DNA of 64,000 nucleotides. Origin: Gimesia aquarii (lineage in GTDB: Bacteria; Planctomycetota; Planctomycetia; Planctomycetales; Planctomycetaceae). Under the pieces are notes generated by a model, which had not been told where the DNA came from, ran no database searches, and worked only from the letters and a program-made list of their open reading frames with translations. Location of the stretch: positions 1,998,411 to 2,062,410 of the forward strand of contig NZ_CP037422.1 of the NCBI RefSeq assembly GCF_007748175.1, written 5' to 3'. Position numbers and translations under genes: made by a program. Positions 17,893 through 26,054 of this stretch are shown here, piece after piece. Within the stretch, counting starts at the first letter, position 1, and each line of letters starts with the position of its first letter.

Positions 17893-18194
17893 CTCAAGCG
17901 AGATCGTCCCTGAAAGAATCCCTACAATCGTTAATATCGGAAAAGTTTGACTATTTTATTGAACAAAGGTGTTTATATTTGGAAAGAAAATCAGAGTTTT
18001 TTAGGGCTCGGCGATTAACATAACTTCATATATAGTAATGATATGCGCATAAATACTTCCGCCCGTACATGTCAGTGATGTCGGTTTACGAATCGCAGAA
18101 TTGATGCCTGAGAATATAGCGAGCTAAGAATAGGAAAAATGGAGAGGAAAGGTATGAGAAGTAACCATCTCTTTCGAGTTTACAAGAGGAGAGG
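17893..18194. other. Gap inside the secretion cluster, no gene seen
   Basis: This 302-bp stretch lies between the PilO-PilP fusion and the secretin gene, by far the longest gap within the minus-strand cluster. No ORF of note is present. It could hold a promoter that lets gspD and its lipoprotein be expressed separately; no clear sigma-70 boxes were identified. Confidence 0.4.
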
Positions 18195-20093
18195 CTAATT
18201 CAACACAGGAACTGAGGACAGGTTTCGCAATGTTCTGAAATTTTCTCCCAGTGAGAGCACCCACGGTTTGCCATCGATCTCCAGAATGAGATATTTATCT
18301 GAAATAGACTTCACGATGGCGCGGATCTCCGAAACATTAATGGTGTCTCCCGCTTGAACTTCCTGCTTCTGGTTCGTTGCCCGATTTCTTAGCCAGGCAA
18401 TTTTCTTTCCATCAACGTTGATACTACCCGTTAAGAACGTAAAAAATGCGTCGTCTAGTAGAACCTTGACAGTAATATTCTCAGTTGAAGAAACAGGAGG
18501 CGTCCCCGAATCTGAAACTTTTACGGTAATCACGTAGTCTTTTAACTCAGCCGAAGCAGCAGGAGTCCAGGTGAGTTCCCCTGTCTCTAAGTTGAGCTTC
18601 ACACCCTCAGGAGCTTCTGATGCTAACTCGAATTTGAGCTTTTGTGGCGGAAGATCGACATCACTGGCTTTCACGAATAGTGAGAGAGGCTGTGTCTGGT
18701 ATGCAACCACAGATTTGATGGCTTCAATTTTTGGTGGCGTATTTTTTTCAAGTAGCTCGATTTGGAACACTTTTTCTTGAGTTTGATCTCCCTGAACTGC
18801 AGCGATTGTTATGGGATAAACGCCTGCTTTTTGCTCTTTAGCAGGGGACCACTTTAACTTATCCGATTTCATTACCAACCCTGGTAATTTCTCTTTGACA
18901 GATAACACAGGAGCATTGATTGAAGGATTGATACCTACTATAGGAATTTTTAACTCAAGAATATTACCTCTGACAATCGTCTGTTTGGGAATCTCTTTCA
19001 GTTCCAGCTTATAAACTTTATCTGGAACAGGCTTCGCAAATGGATTTGAGGGTGCAACCAAACCATAATCAAAAACCGCCTGTAAATATTGAGGCGCTTG
19101 CATGACAACTTCCCCTTTGGAGTGAGCAGTGGGTTTTGTATCAAGGACTCCACGTTGAACAGCCCATTCTCCATTGGTCTGATTGATAACATTTAAGATT
19201 TCGTTATTGATCTTGATGAGAAATCGTTGCCCTTTGGGAAAATGTTTTGAACTAAGAACTTTAATCAGTTCTGTATCCTGAGTAATCGACTGTTGCAATT
19301 TTGTGTTTCCCTCAGAATATTGACTGAGAGGTGATAGCTCAAAAGGTGTACCAGCATCATAGCGAGCAGGGACTGTCGAATTAGCACCTCTCACAATAGT
19401 CCAGGTATCCTCTGAGATTTCAGTTACAGTGAGAAATTCCTGGTTGATACGAATTCGAAAAGGAGTCTGACTGGGGAAATCAATGACGTCTTGAACCTTC
19501 ATTTTAGTCCCATCAAAGTTCAGAATAGCAGCTACTTTTGCACGTGGAAATAATTGCTCACGGGGTTTTGCCTTTGTCAAAGCCAGACCTTCTGCTGTTA
19601 TTTTCACTTCGAGTGGATCAGACTTACCAGTACCGGTACTCTTTAATTCCAAGCGAACAATATTTTGTAATAGATCGGTTTGGTAGAAATGCAGCAGAAA
19701 GTGACATAACTGCTGGTAAGTGGCGGTCCCTTCTAAAGAAACCTGGACGGCAATATAAGTTTTGCCTTCACGGATTCGACGACCAGGTGACAATTTCAAA
19801 TCTGATATTCCTGAAAGTTCTGCCAGATCATTTAACCATTCCAGATAGAGCCTTTGTGCATCGTGTTCGTCCGGCGGAAGACTGTGTTCAACCCAGGTTC
19901 CCAGTTGTTTGGCTGAACGAAGGAGTTCCAGTTCTTGCTGTTCTTTCTGATCAATGGAATTATTGATCACATTCAGTTGATTCTCTCGAGACTCAATTGG
20001 TTCGATAAAAGTGCTATGTAGAATTGGCATTCCCAACCAGAAGACAATCACAGCTCCAAAAATCAATGCCAGTATTTTTTCTCGTTTTTGCAT
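18195..20093 (-). CDS. PilO-PilP fusion (GspM/GspC-like) with internal repeats and Ig-like domain
   Basis: A 632-residue inner-membrane protein. Residues 1-190 have the PilO/GspM layout: short cytoplasmic start (MQKREKI), one membrane helix (LALIFGAVIVFWLGMPILH), a coiled coil (IESRENQLNVINNSIDQKEQQ) and a ferredoxin-like domain (LEWLNDLAELSGISDLKLSPG, TYQQLCHFLLHFYQ). Two copies of one repeat follow at about 199-252 and 276-330, each with a core like FxIxINxExLxV then WxVxRG. Residues about 345-545 contain two Ig/cadherin-like modules (LKWSPAKEQKAGVYPITI and LTWTPAASAELKDYVITVKVSD). The last 75 residues (LTGSINVDGKKIAWLRN...VQAGDTINVSEIRAIVKSISDKYLILE) look like the GspC/PilP HR domain that contacts the secretin N0 domain. 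In the cluster it follows the PilM-PilN fusion by 69 bp and precedes the secretin, the order known from pilMNOPQ. Confidence 0.8.
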   Translation of the reverse strand: MQKREKILALIFGAVIVFWLGMPILHSTFIEPIESRENQLNVINNSIDQKEQQELELLRSAKQLGTWVEHSLPPDEHDAQRLYLEWLNDLAELSGISDLKLSPGRRIREGKTYIAVQVSLEGTATYQQLCHFLLHFYQTDLLQNIVRLELKSTGTGKSDPLEVKITAEGLALTKAKPREQLFPRAKVAAILNFDGTKMKVQDVIDFPSQTPFRIRINQEFLTVTEISEDTWTIVRGANSTVPARYDAGTPFELSPLSQYSEGNTKLQQSITQDTELIKVLSSKHFPKGQRFLIKINNEILNVINQTNGEWAVQRGVLDTKPTAHSKGEVVMQAPQYLQAVFDYGLVAPSNPFAKPVPDKVYKLELKEIPKQTIVRGNILELKIPIVGINPSINAPVLSVKEKLPGLVMKSDKLKWSPAKEQKAGVYPITIAAVQGDQTQEKVFQIELLEKNTPPKIEAIKSVVAYQTQPLSLFVKASDVDLPPQKLKFELASEAPEGVKLNLETGELTWTPAASAELKDYVITVKVSDSGTPPVSSTENITVKVLLDDAFFTFLTGSINVDGKKIAWLRNRATNQKQEVQAGDTINVSEIRAIVKSISDKYLILEIDGKPWVLSLGENFRTLRNLSSVPVLN

Positions 20094-20162
20094 CGTTCAC
20101 ACACTCAACTCAATGAAACAAATTCGCATTTGATTTACGATTCCCGACATAATTCTTCCCAA

Positions 20163-21659
20163 TCAACTTTTATTCACCTTCTCAGGCTTAGATTTCTGCT
20201 GAGTATTGACTTGAGGAGGAAGCCGTTCTGCGTCGATCTCAAAAGGAACGGGGTACTCAGAATCGAAGGTACTGTTACTACTTCGCTTAGGGTGAACTCG
20301 ATAATTATCATTTGATAATTCGCGATTGAGGTCTCTCACATCCAGATCATCTTTCGCATGACCAGTCGCTCTCAGGCGACTGATCGATTGACCGGCCGAA
20401 CGATTCAGACTCATATCACTTAGATAGAGTCGATCTGTGCCAGGTAGTACGGTATCTAATTCATTCAATACTTTTAATGATTTGGAATTTGAGTGTTGCC
20501 AGTTTTCGATGAGTGCGACTGACTCTAAAGTTGGCTTCCCTCGTTTGAGCAATTCATTTAAACCATTCTGGATATTCTGGCGTTCCACTATTTGTTCATC
20601 CAGATCAGAAACACGACGCTGTGTTAAAAATAAAGCCGTCATAAATATTAATACCACACCGGCGACTCCTAAACCGATCTGTAGTTTACGACGATCTGGC
20701 TTCACTTCTGCCTTATGAGGATTCAGAAAGTCAACAACTTCCATACTCTTTTTTGCCTGGGAATATAACATCCCCATTGGTCCGGCCAGAACTCCCGGAT
20801 ACTTAAGAGGGGGAGAGTCACTGAATGTAGACTCTGCACTTAGTGACGGATCTATAAATTCAACAGCACAACGAAATCGGTTACTTAACTTTTTAGAAAA
20901 AGATTGCTGTGCCTGCTGTTCGCCAATCAATATGATCTGTTTTGTTTTCTGTCCGGCAAGTTGTGAACTACTGGCTAAAAGAAAACGGTTGACCTCTGTG
21001 ATCATCGACTGTTCTGTCACATCGCGATCTGCAGATGTCATCGATGTTGAGTTGGTAAATAATAGTTGTTGATCATTGACCAATGACATTTCCAGATGAT
21101 GGTCTACCTGATTCACAATTAAGGTGGGATCAGACATCTTATCGAAGGTACCAACATGTGCGATCCATTCGGCAACAGAGATCGCACTGACTCCCGTCGA
21201 AATGACATCCATACCTATCGACTGGAACGTATTCACTGCCTGATCGTGCAGTTCTCTGACAATACTGGCAACCAATACATCACGCGCCTCTTTTCCTTCA
21301 CGGATAGGCAGCAACAAGTGGTCGAGTAATAATTGACCGAGAGGAACCGAAGATTTCGTTGCCGCCTGAAACCGAACGATTTCAGGCACTTCTTCTATAG
21401 GAACATCAGGTATTTCCAATACACGAATCGTAGTGTCATGACGGGGAAAAGAAATCAGTACGTTTTTTACCGAAATATTTAACCGCGAAAATTCATTCTT
21501 CAACCAACTGCCAGCTGAAATCGGATCCTGAGTGGGGTTCAACTCATCAGGCCAAACGATATGAAATGATCGTTTTATAGAAACAGCTGAACCACTGACA
21601 GTTGCTTCGATACCTGTGAGTTCTGATTTTTCCCAGTTAAGTGCTAGATAGTCTGCCAT
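20163..21659 (-). CDS. PilM-PilN fusion (GspL-like) platform protein
   Basis: A 498-residue protein. Residues about 1-300 have the actin-like PilM/GspL fold: YLALNWEKSELTGIEATV as the first strand pair, VLISFPRHDTTIRVLEIPDVP matching the PilM pattern 'v..slp...v.vr.i.lP', VPEIVRFQAATKSSVPL, and IILIGEQQAQQSFSKKL. A PilN-type start (VVDFLNPHKAEVKPDRRK, compare 'INLLP' of PilN) precedes one membrane helix at about 327-348 (LQIGLGVAGVVLIFMTALFL). A coiled coil (RRVSDLDEQIVERQNIQNGLNELL) and a periplasmic domain (about 385-480) follow. Such proteins link the cytoplasmic ATPase to the periplasmic alignment complex. It lies 38 bp after gspK. The arrangement also equals GspL, which is naturally a PilM-PilN-like fusion. 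Confidence 0.85.
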   Translation of the reverse strand: MADYLALNWEKSELTGIEATVSGSAVSIKRSFHIVWPDELNPTQDPISAGSWLKNEFSRLNISVKNVLISFPRHDTTIRVLEIPDVPIEEVPEIVRFQAATKSSVPLGQLLLDHLLLPIREGKEARDVLVASIVRELHDQAVNTFQSIGMDVISTGVSAISVAEWIAHVGTFDKMSDPTLIVNQVDHHLEMSLVNDQQLLFTNSTSMTSADRDVTEQSMITEVNRFLLASSSQLAGQKTKQIILIGEQQAQQSFSKKLSNRFRCAVEFIDPSLSAESTFSDSPPLKYPGVLAGPMGMLYSQAKKSMEVVDFLNPHKAEVKPDRRKLQIGLGVAGVVLIFMTALFLTQRRVSDLDEQIVERQNIQNGLNELLKRGKPTLESVALIENWQHSNSKSLKVLNELDTVLPGTDRLYLSDMSLNRSAGQSISRLRATGHAKDDLDVRDLNRELSNDNYRVHPKRSSNSTFDSEYPVPFEIDAERLPPQVNTQQKSKPEKVNKS

Positions 21660-21697
21660 TATTTACTTTTCAAAATTTCAGTTTCGAAATCGTCCTA

Positions 21698-23455
21698 TCA
21701 CTGAGTTGTTTCACCAAGCCACCATGTCTCATTTCCTCGAAACGACGACAAAGGATACCCAGCTCCCAGGTTACTCAAATCACGGATATATGTGATTCGT
21801 GGGGGAATGAATGTTCCATCAATGATGGCTTCGACTCGAGTAACAGGGCCTCCTTTTCCGTAATATCCTAACGACTGGGCACGAAACACATCCCCTCCAC
21901 TGTTAATGTAGGGAGCCAGTTTTCTCATTTGTTCTATTGTCGTTAAGCCCTCAATGACTAGCCATCCCGTTGTTTGTCTTGCCTGACTGATTTCTGTAGA
22001 TGGCGCACCATTTGTATCAGTCATTTGGGAATTTACGATCGAATTGGCTAAATCTTCGTCCATTTCAGGGATTCCCAGAAGCGTTTCCAACCGTGCCTGC
22101 CCAATGTCGATACGTCCTTCGATATACTGGCTTTTAGTTGTTGTAAGAAGATCATGCAGAATTGGTAAATCAGCTGTCATGGCGGCAGGGTCAGTTGACC
22201 AGGGACTCACGAGGGTCGTCTGTTGGCCATCGATCTCAGTTTCGACTTCAGAGCCAATTAGATCGTAAATTGAATTGATGCTATAGATTCCTCCGGCTGA
22301 TAAATCGATCCCTGCACGAGTGACAGTCACCCCCTCTTCTGAAAAAATTGCTTTCGCGATTCCGACGGCTAACTCGTTGAGGGCCTCTTTCTCACTTGTT
22401 CCCCCTCCCACAGTGCTCCCTAAAATGTCGCCTGAATCCAGATCACTCAATGTCGGAACCGGACCACTTGTTCGATAAGCGACAATGAATCGGGCTTCAT
22501 CAGGTCCGAGTTCTACTTCAAGCTCATCATAGAGTTCAGTCAACATCGTTGCATTCAGATTGATTTTCTCTGAGCCGTCGGGACGAATGTTGATTTCACG
22601 ACTATAAACAGTAAAGAACGCTGACCAACCAGGATCCAGAACTCCATCGGCATTATCGAGAGGCAATGTCGCATCACCGTCATTCTCATTAGGATCGAGG
22701 ATTCCATTTCGATTTGTATCTTCGCCATAAAGTAATTCTGGAGTGACACCTCGCACCAGCAATAGTTCGTCCAATGACTCCAGGGGAGCATTTTTAGCAG
22801 AGTAAGGCGATTCGAGTGTTTCGTAATAGTCACTCTCAGCACCTAAAGAACGCGTTTCGTCATCCTCATCAATCCAATCGAGGATCGCCGCTGCAATGTC
22901 TTCTGTCATATTCGGAATATACATTAAACGGTCAACAGGTGTGTCGGCCTCAATATCAAAATCATCTAATTCTGAATCGACATCCTCTAAGTCATCTACC
23001 TCTTCAGTTGCCAGAATATTCAAATTCAGTTTTCCCGATTCATTCATTAAGCCGAAGCGAATGGATTTTGATTCGGAATCTGTGACGACGGGTGCCACAA
23101 CACTGAAATAACCGCTGGTTCTTGAAATCTCTCCCGGTACTAAATTGATATTCTGAAACTGTTCCGGGTTATGGTAGGAATTCCAGCCATCAATTTCTGA
23201 TCGGTCTCCCACGTAAACAGCCGCTTGCTCGATACCTGAGAGAGCCAGTTCGCGCGATTGCAGGGAACGCCCATAAATATTAGCCGCTTCCATTTCCACG
23301 ATCATTAATTCCGAAAACGTATACGCACCCAAACTAAGCATCACGACGACTACCAACACCACTAGTAAAGTACTACCCGCGCGCAGCTTCAACATGATTT
23401 CTCGACTAGAAATTTGATACCTGTGATCGTGATGAAAGAAATGTTGCTGCACCAT
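21698..23455 (-). CDS. gspK: Minor pseudopilin GspK
   Basis: A 585-residue protein with a prepilin-like hydrophobic segment (RAGSTLLVVLVVVVMLSLGAYTF) that lacks the Glu at position +5, as is usual for GspK, which caps the pseudopilus tip. The large soluble part contains the GspK alpha-domain features: RFGLMNESGKLNLN, ILDWIDEDDE with a calcium-like acidic patch, YSAKNAPLESLDELLLVRGVTPELLYG. Two helix-hairpin-helix-like segments (DELLLVRGVTPELL and IGQARLETLLGIPEMDEDLANSI) are present, and the domain is nearly twice the E. coli length. The first ATG (23455) directly follows the gspJ stop codon; an ATG at 23395 would give a shorter leader typical of prepilins and is equally possible. Confidence 0.88.
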   Translation of the reverse strand: MVQQHFFHHDHRYQISSREIMLKLRAGSTLLVVLVVVVMLSLGAYTFSELMIVEMEAANIYGRSLQSRELALSGIEQAAVYVGDRSEIDGWNSYHNPEQFQNINLVPGEISRTSGYFSVVAPVVTDSESKSIRFGLMNESGKLNLNILATEEVDDLEDVDSELDDFDIEADTPVDRLMYIPNMTEDIAAAILDWIDEDDETRSLGAESDYYETLESPYSAKNAPLESLDELLLVRGVTPELLYGEDTNRNGILDPNENDGDATLPLDNADGVLDPGWSAFFTVYSREINIRPDGSEKINLNATMLTELYDELEVELGPDEARFIVAYRTSGPVPTLSDLDSGDILGSTVGGGTSEKEALNELAVGIAKAIFSEEGVTVTRAGIDLSAGGIYSINSIYDLIGSEVETEIDGQQTTLVSPWSTDPAAMTADLPILHDLLTTTKSQYIEGRIDIGQARLETLLGIPEMDEDLANSIVNSQMTDTNGAPSTEISQARQTTGWLVIEGLTTIEQMRKLAPYINSGGDVFRAQSLGYYGKGGPVTRVEAIIDGTFIPPRITYIRDLSNLGAGYPLSSFRGNETWWLGETTQ

Positions 23456-24370
23456 TTAAAACGCGTCGGCTTCTTGTTCTGATGTTTGTAATATGGCAGG
23501 TAATGCCAGCGGTAAAGCAATCACCATGCTGTATGTGTTTTCGTAACCGTTGATTTTACTATTGATCGATTTGATGACTCCTTGATCAGCTTCGCTTCGA
23601 AATCCGATTGTCACCTTCACTGCCTGGGGGACTGTACCATATTCAATACTATCCCAAACTTCTAACCAGTCAGTTCCATCGAAATATTGAAATTGCAGGT
23701 CGTCAATTTCTGGCGCCAATAATTGAGATTGCTCGGCCAGTTCTTCGAGATTTGCCGATTCATCGGCATTGATCATGGCTAAACGATTTCCTTCGATCCT
23801 TGCAAGTCCTTGTGCCGCAACACCATTTTCTGAAGCACTGCGAAAACGATCGCCGACCACTCCCTGCAATCCTTCAGAACCAGCGGCTGCAATAAAATAG
23901 GAGATCGATAACAAATCGCTCCGTGAATCGATGGAATCACTTTCGCTCATTGACTGTGAAAATAGTAGTGGTTGTCGCGCTGGACGACTGGTGTGTAACA
24001 CAAGTGATTGAGCATCTCCATAAACGCCTATGTTTGCAGTGGTATAAGCTTCATCCGGATTTGTAACCGGGATTTCTTCAATCTCATCTTCCTCTTCTGA
24101 GGAGTCTGTCGACTCTTCTTCTGTAATTTGTTGCACATAAGTCACACAATGTAAGTCATGCGTTATTTTTTGAAAAATTGCCCGGGCTATTTGCGCGCGT
24201 TCTACTTGTACATGACCAATGGTTGTGTATTTCCAATACAGATCGAGAGCGGAATAGATGGCGGCCAATAGTAATGTTGTTAATCCAATCGCCAGGATGA
24301 CTTCCAGTAAGGTGAATCCCAATGATAGTGAAACAAGCCTGCGTTTCGGAGAACTAAATGATTTTTGCAT
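23456..24370 (-). CDS. gspJ: Minor pseudopilin GspJ
   Basis: A 304-residue prepilin-like protein. The cleavage and methylation motif is LGFTLLEVILAIGL, with Gly before Phe(+1) and Glu at +5. The leader is 18 residues long and basic (QKSFSSPKRRL). The soluble domain continues with LDLYWKYTTIGHVQVERAQIARAIFQKITHDL, a common GspJ pattern, and has a long acidic insert (TEEESTDSSEEEDEIEE) that could bind calcium or be a flexible loop. GspJ forms the tip complex with GspI and GspK. The gene abuts gspI (stop and start are adjacent) and gspK in the same way, so the three are almost certainly co-translated. Confidence 0.88.
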   Translation of the reverse strand: MQKSFSSPKRRLVSLSLGFTLLEVILAIGLTTLLLAAIYSALDLYWKYTTIGHVQVERAQIARAIFQKITHDLHCVTYVQQITEEESTDSSEEEDEIEEIPVTNPDEAYTTANIGVYGDAQSLVLHTSRPARQPLLFSQSMSESDSIDSRSDLLSISYFIAAAGSEGLQGVVGDRFRSASENGVAAQGLARIEGNRLAMINADESANLEELAEQSQLLAPEIDDLQFQYFDGTDWLEVWDSIEYGTVPQAVKVTIGFRSEADQGVIKSINSKINGYENTYSMVIALPLALPAILQTSEQEADAF

Positions 24371-24835
24371 TTAAAAATCCTCCATTTCAGTGTCATCGCT
24401 CACTTCAACGGTATTGGCTGCATCCAGCAATTCAGCAGGATCCCGAACCTGACGAGTGAGCTGATAACTGGTGGTAACGGTCTCAGAGTCTCCGGAATAT
24501 TGCACATCCACTGTCAGTTTTAAAAGCGTCTCGTAGGTACCAGGCTCGACGTTTAAACTCCATTTCCAGTTGTCGTTATCATCTTCGAATGCAGACAGAG
24601 AAACCGACTCCATCGGTTGCGCACCAGAAATGACCTCGGCCAGTTTTGATTGGCATCTTATCATAGCCTGAGTTCGAAGCTGTGCCTGTAAAGCGGCCCG
24701 CGAACCAATGCTAATCAACTGACTGATTGCTGCCAGAGCACCCAGAAAAATCGTCAGCGAGATCAGAACTTCTAGTAAGGTGAGTCCAGCCCGACTCGGA
24801 AAAGACGTCTGGGTGATCGGCCTGAGAACTCTCAT
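24371..24835 (-). CDS. gspI: Minor pseudopilin GspI
   Basis: A 154-residue prepilin with the motif SRAGLTLLEVLISLTIFLGALAAI; Gly precedes Leu(+1) and Glu is at +5. The following helix (SRAALQAQLRTQAMIRCQSKLAEVISG) matches GspI, including the 'A...kl.evi.g' segment. The C-terminal half is a short beta-domain ending in an acidic tail (SDDTEMEDF). GspI starts the assembly of the GspI-J-K tip. It overlaps gspH by 4 bp (ATGA-type overlap), which points to coupled translation. Confidence 0.88.
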   Translation of the reverse strand: MRVLRPITQTSFPSRAGLTLLEVLISLTIFLGALAAISQLISIGSRAALQAQLRTQAMIRCQSKLAEVISGAQPMESVSLSAFEDDNDNWKWSLNVEPGTYETLLKLTVDVQYSGDSETVTTSYQLTRQVRDPAELLDAANTVEVSDDTEMEDF

Positions 24836-25455
24836 CGAGACGTCTCCCGATCGTACGAAATCGATGCACTGCCTGTCAGACCTCGAAGCTCAATACTGGC
24901 GACTCTTTTTTGATCTTTTCCTAGAATTTCATGTTCCAAATCGAAGGCAGCAGATCCATCTGGATAAAACGTGATCGGAAAAGATGTTTCCATCCATTTC
25001 CAATCTTTGGCAGCGGGAAGATTTCCAAGCCATTCGAAGGGGATAGCCGGCTCGGTTACTGTTGCCGCAACGTTTTTACTAAATTCAAAATCTTCTGAGA
25101 GCTCTTGTGAGATCACAGCCTCCTCGCTGGAGATCTGCCGTGTATCAGCGGAATCAATTCCTTGTCCTAATAATTCCTTATCAACGGGCACTACCAGATA
25201 GTGGTTTCCACCCAATTCGAAGTAAATTTGATAATTGATACCATGCTCAATGGCACGAATACGTGCGGCAGCGAACGCTGATTTCACATCCTGCATGTTC
25301 TGTTTTAATCGATTGCTCGCGTTGATCCGGAGTACAGCAGGCCAGACAACAGAGATCAATACCAAAAGCAGAGAAAGAACGAGTAACATTTCGATCAGCG
25401 TAAATGCTGATCGATTTTGTTGAACCTTCAAATTCTTTTTCTGTTGAAATGGCAC
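24832..25455 (-). CDS. gspH: Minor pseudopilin GspH
   Basis: A 207-residue prepilin that starts with GTG; AAGGGGG stands about 9 bp upstream and supports this start. The motif is NRSAFTLIEMLLVLSLLLVLISVVWP with Glu at +5; the residue before Phe(+1) is Ala rather than Gly, which prepilin peptidases sometimes accept. The following helix (KQNMQDVKSAFAAARIRAIEHG) and the beta-rich part are like GspH/FimT, including 'ARirAieHG' and 'itFyPDGSa' near the end (FPITFYPDGSAAFD). GspH connects the tip to the GspG shaft. It overlaps gspI by 4 bp and is 50 bp after gspG. Confidence 0.87.
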   Translation of the reverse strand: MPFQQKKNLKVQQNRSAFTLIEMLLVLSLLLVLISVVWPAVLRINASNRLKQNMQDVKSAFAAARIRAIEHGINYQIYFELGGNHYLVVPVDKELLGQGIDSADTRQISSEEAVISQELSEDFEFSKNVAATVTEPAIPFEWLGNLPAAKDWKWMETSFPITFYPDGSAAFDLEHEILGKDQKRVASIELRGLTGSASISYDRETSR

Positions 25456-25505
25456 GGATAGCGCCCCCTTGTCATCATCTCTAACTGGCCTCTTGCAAAG
25501 TTAGT

Positions 25506-25958
25506 CTAATTTGCCTGGTCCCAGTTATTCACGTCATCACCAGATCCGTTTTCATCTTGTTGATTTGGCCCCAGAGACCAAATTGCCGGCTTGGTCGATT
25601 TTGATTTGTTATTAGGGTACTCATATTGAAATACCTGTCCCCAGGCATCCAGAGGTTGCGAATCAATATATGGTTCCGCTGCCTGACCATCTGAGGTAGC
25701 TGGCTCTAATAGAAGCTGAATCTGTTCCTGGCCTCCTTGTGGGTATTCGCCGTTATTCTCAGCAGCATAGAGCTTGAATGCCTGTTCCAGATTGTGAATG
25801 CTGGCGCGTGTGGCTTTAATGTTGGCTTTCTTCTGACTGCCTAACAAGTTGGGAACAACCATCGCTGCAATAACGAGAATGATTCCCAATACGATCAGCA
25901 TCTCCAATAACGTAAATCCGTGTCGTTTTTGTCTTACTTGTTTTTTTTGTTGATACAT
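25506..25958 (-). CDS. gspG: Major pseudopilin GspG
   Basis: A 150-residue prepilin with a basic 13-residue leader and the motif RHGFTLLEMLIVLGIILVIAAMVVPNLLG. The soluble part has all GspG marks: KANIKATRASIHNLEQAFKLYAAENNGEYP, then DAWGQVFQYEYP and a C-terminal calcium loop with Asp/Asn residues (LGPNQQDENGSGDDVNNW). GspG subunits form the pseudopilus shaft. A GGAG stands just upstream of the ATG. The gene is separated from gspF by 96 bp and from gspH by 50 bp. A 25-bp T/A-rich tract encodes the lysine-rich leader. Confidence 0.93.
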   Translation of the reverse strand: MYQQKKQVRQKRHGFTLLEMLIVLGIILVIAAMVVPNLLGSQKKANIKATRASIHNLEQAFKLYAAENNGEYPQGGQEQIQLLLEPATSDGQAAEPYIDSQPLDAWGQVFQYEYPNNKSKSTKPAIWSLGPNQQDENGSGDDVNNWDQAN

Positions 25959-26054
25959 GTCTCCATCCTTTTCGCAATATACATTTTCCAGAAATCACAA
26001 TTCTGGCTTCAACCTAAATGAGATTTAACCAGCAAAGTCTTCTTCCCTTATTTA

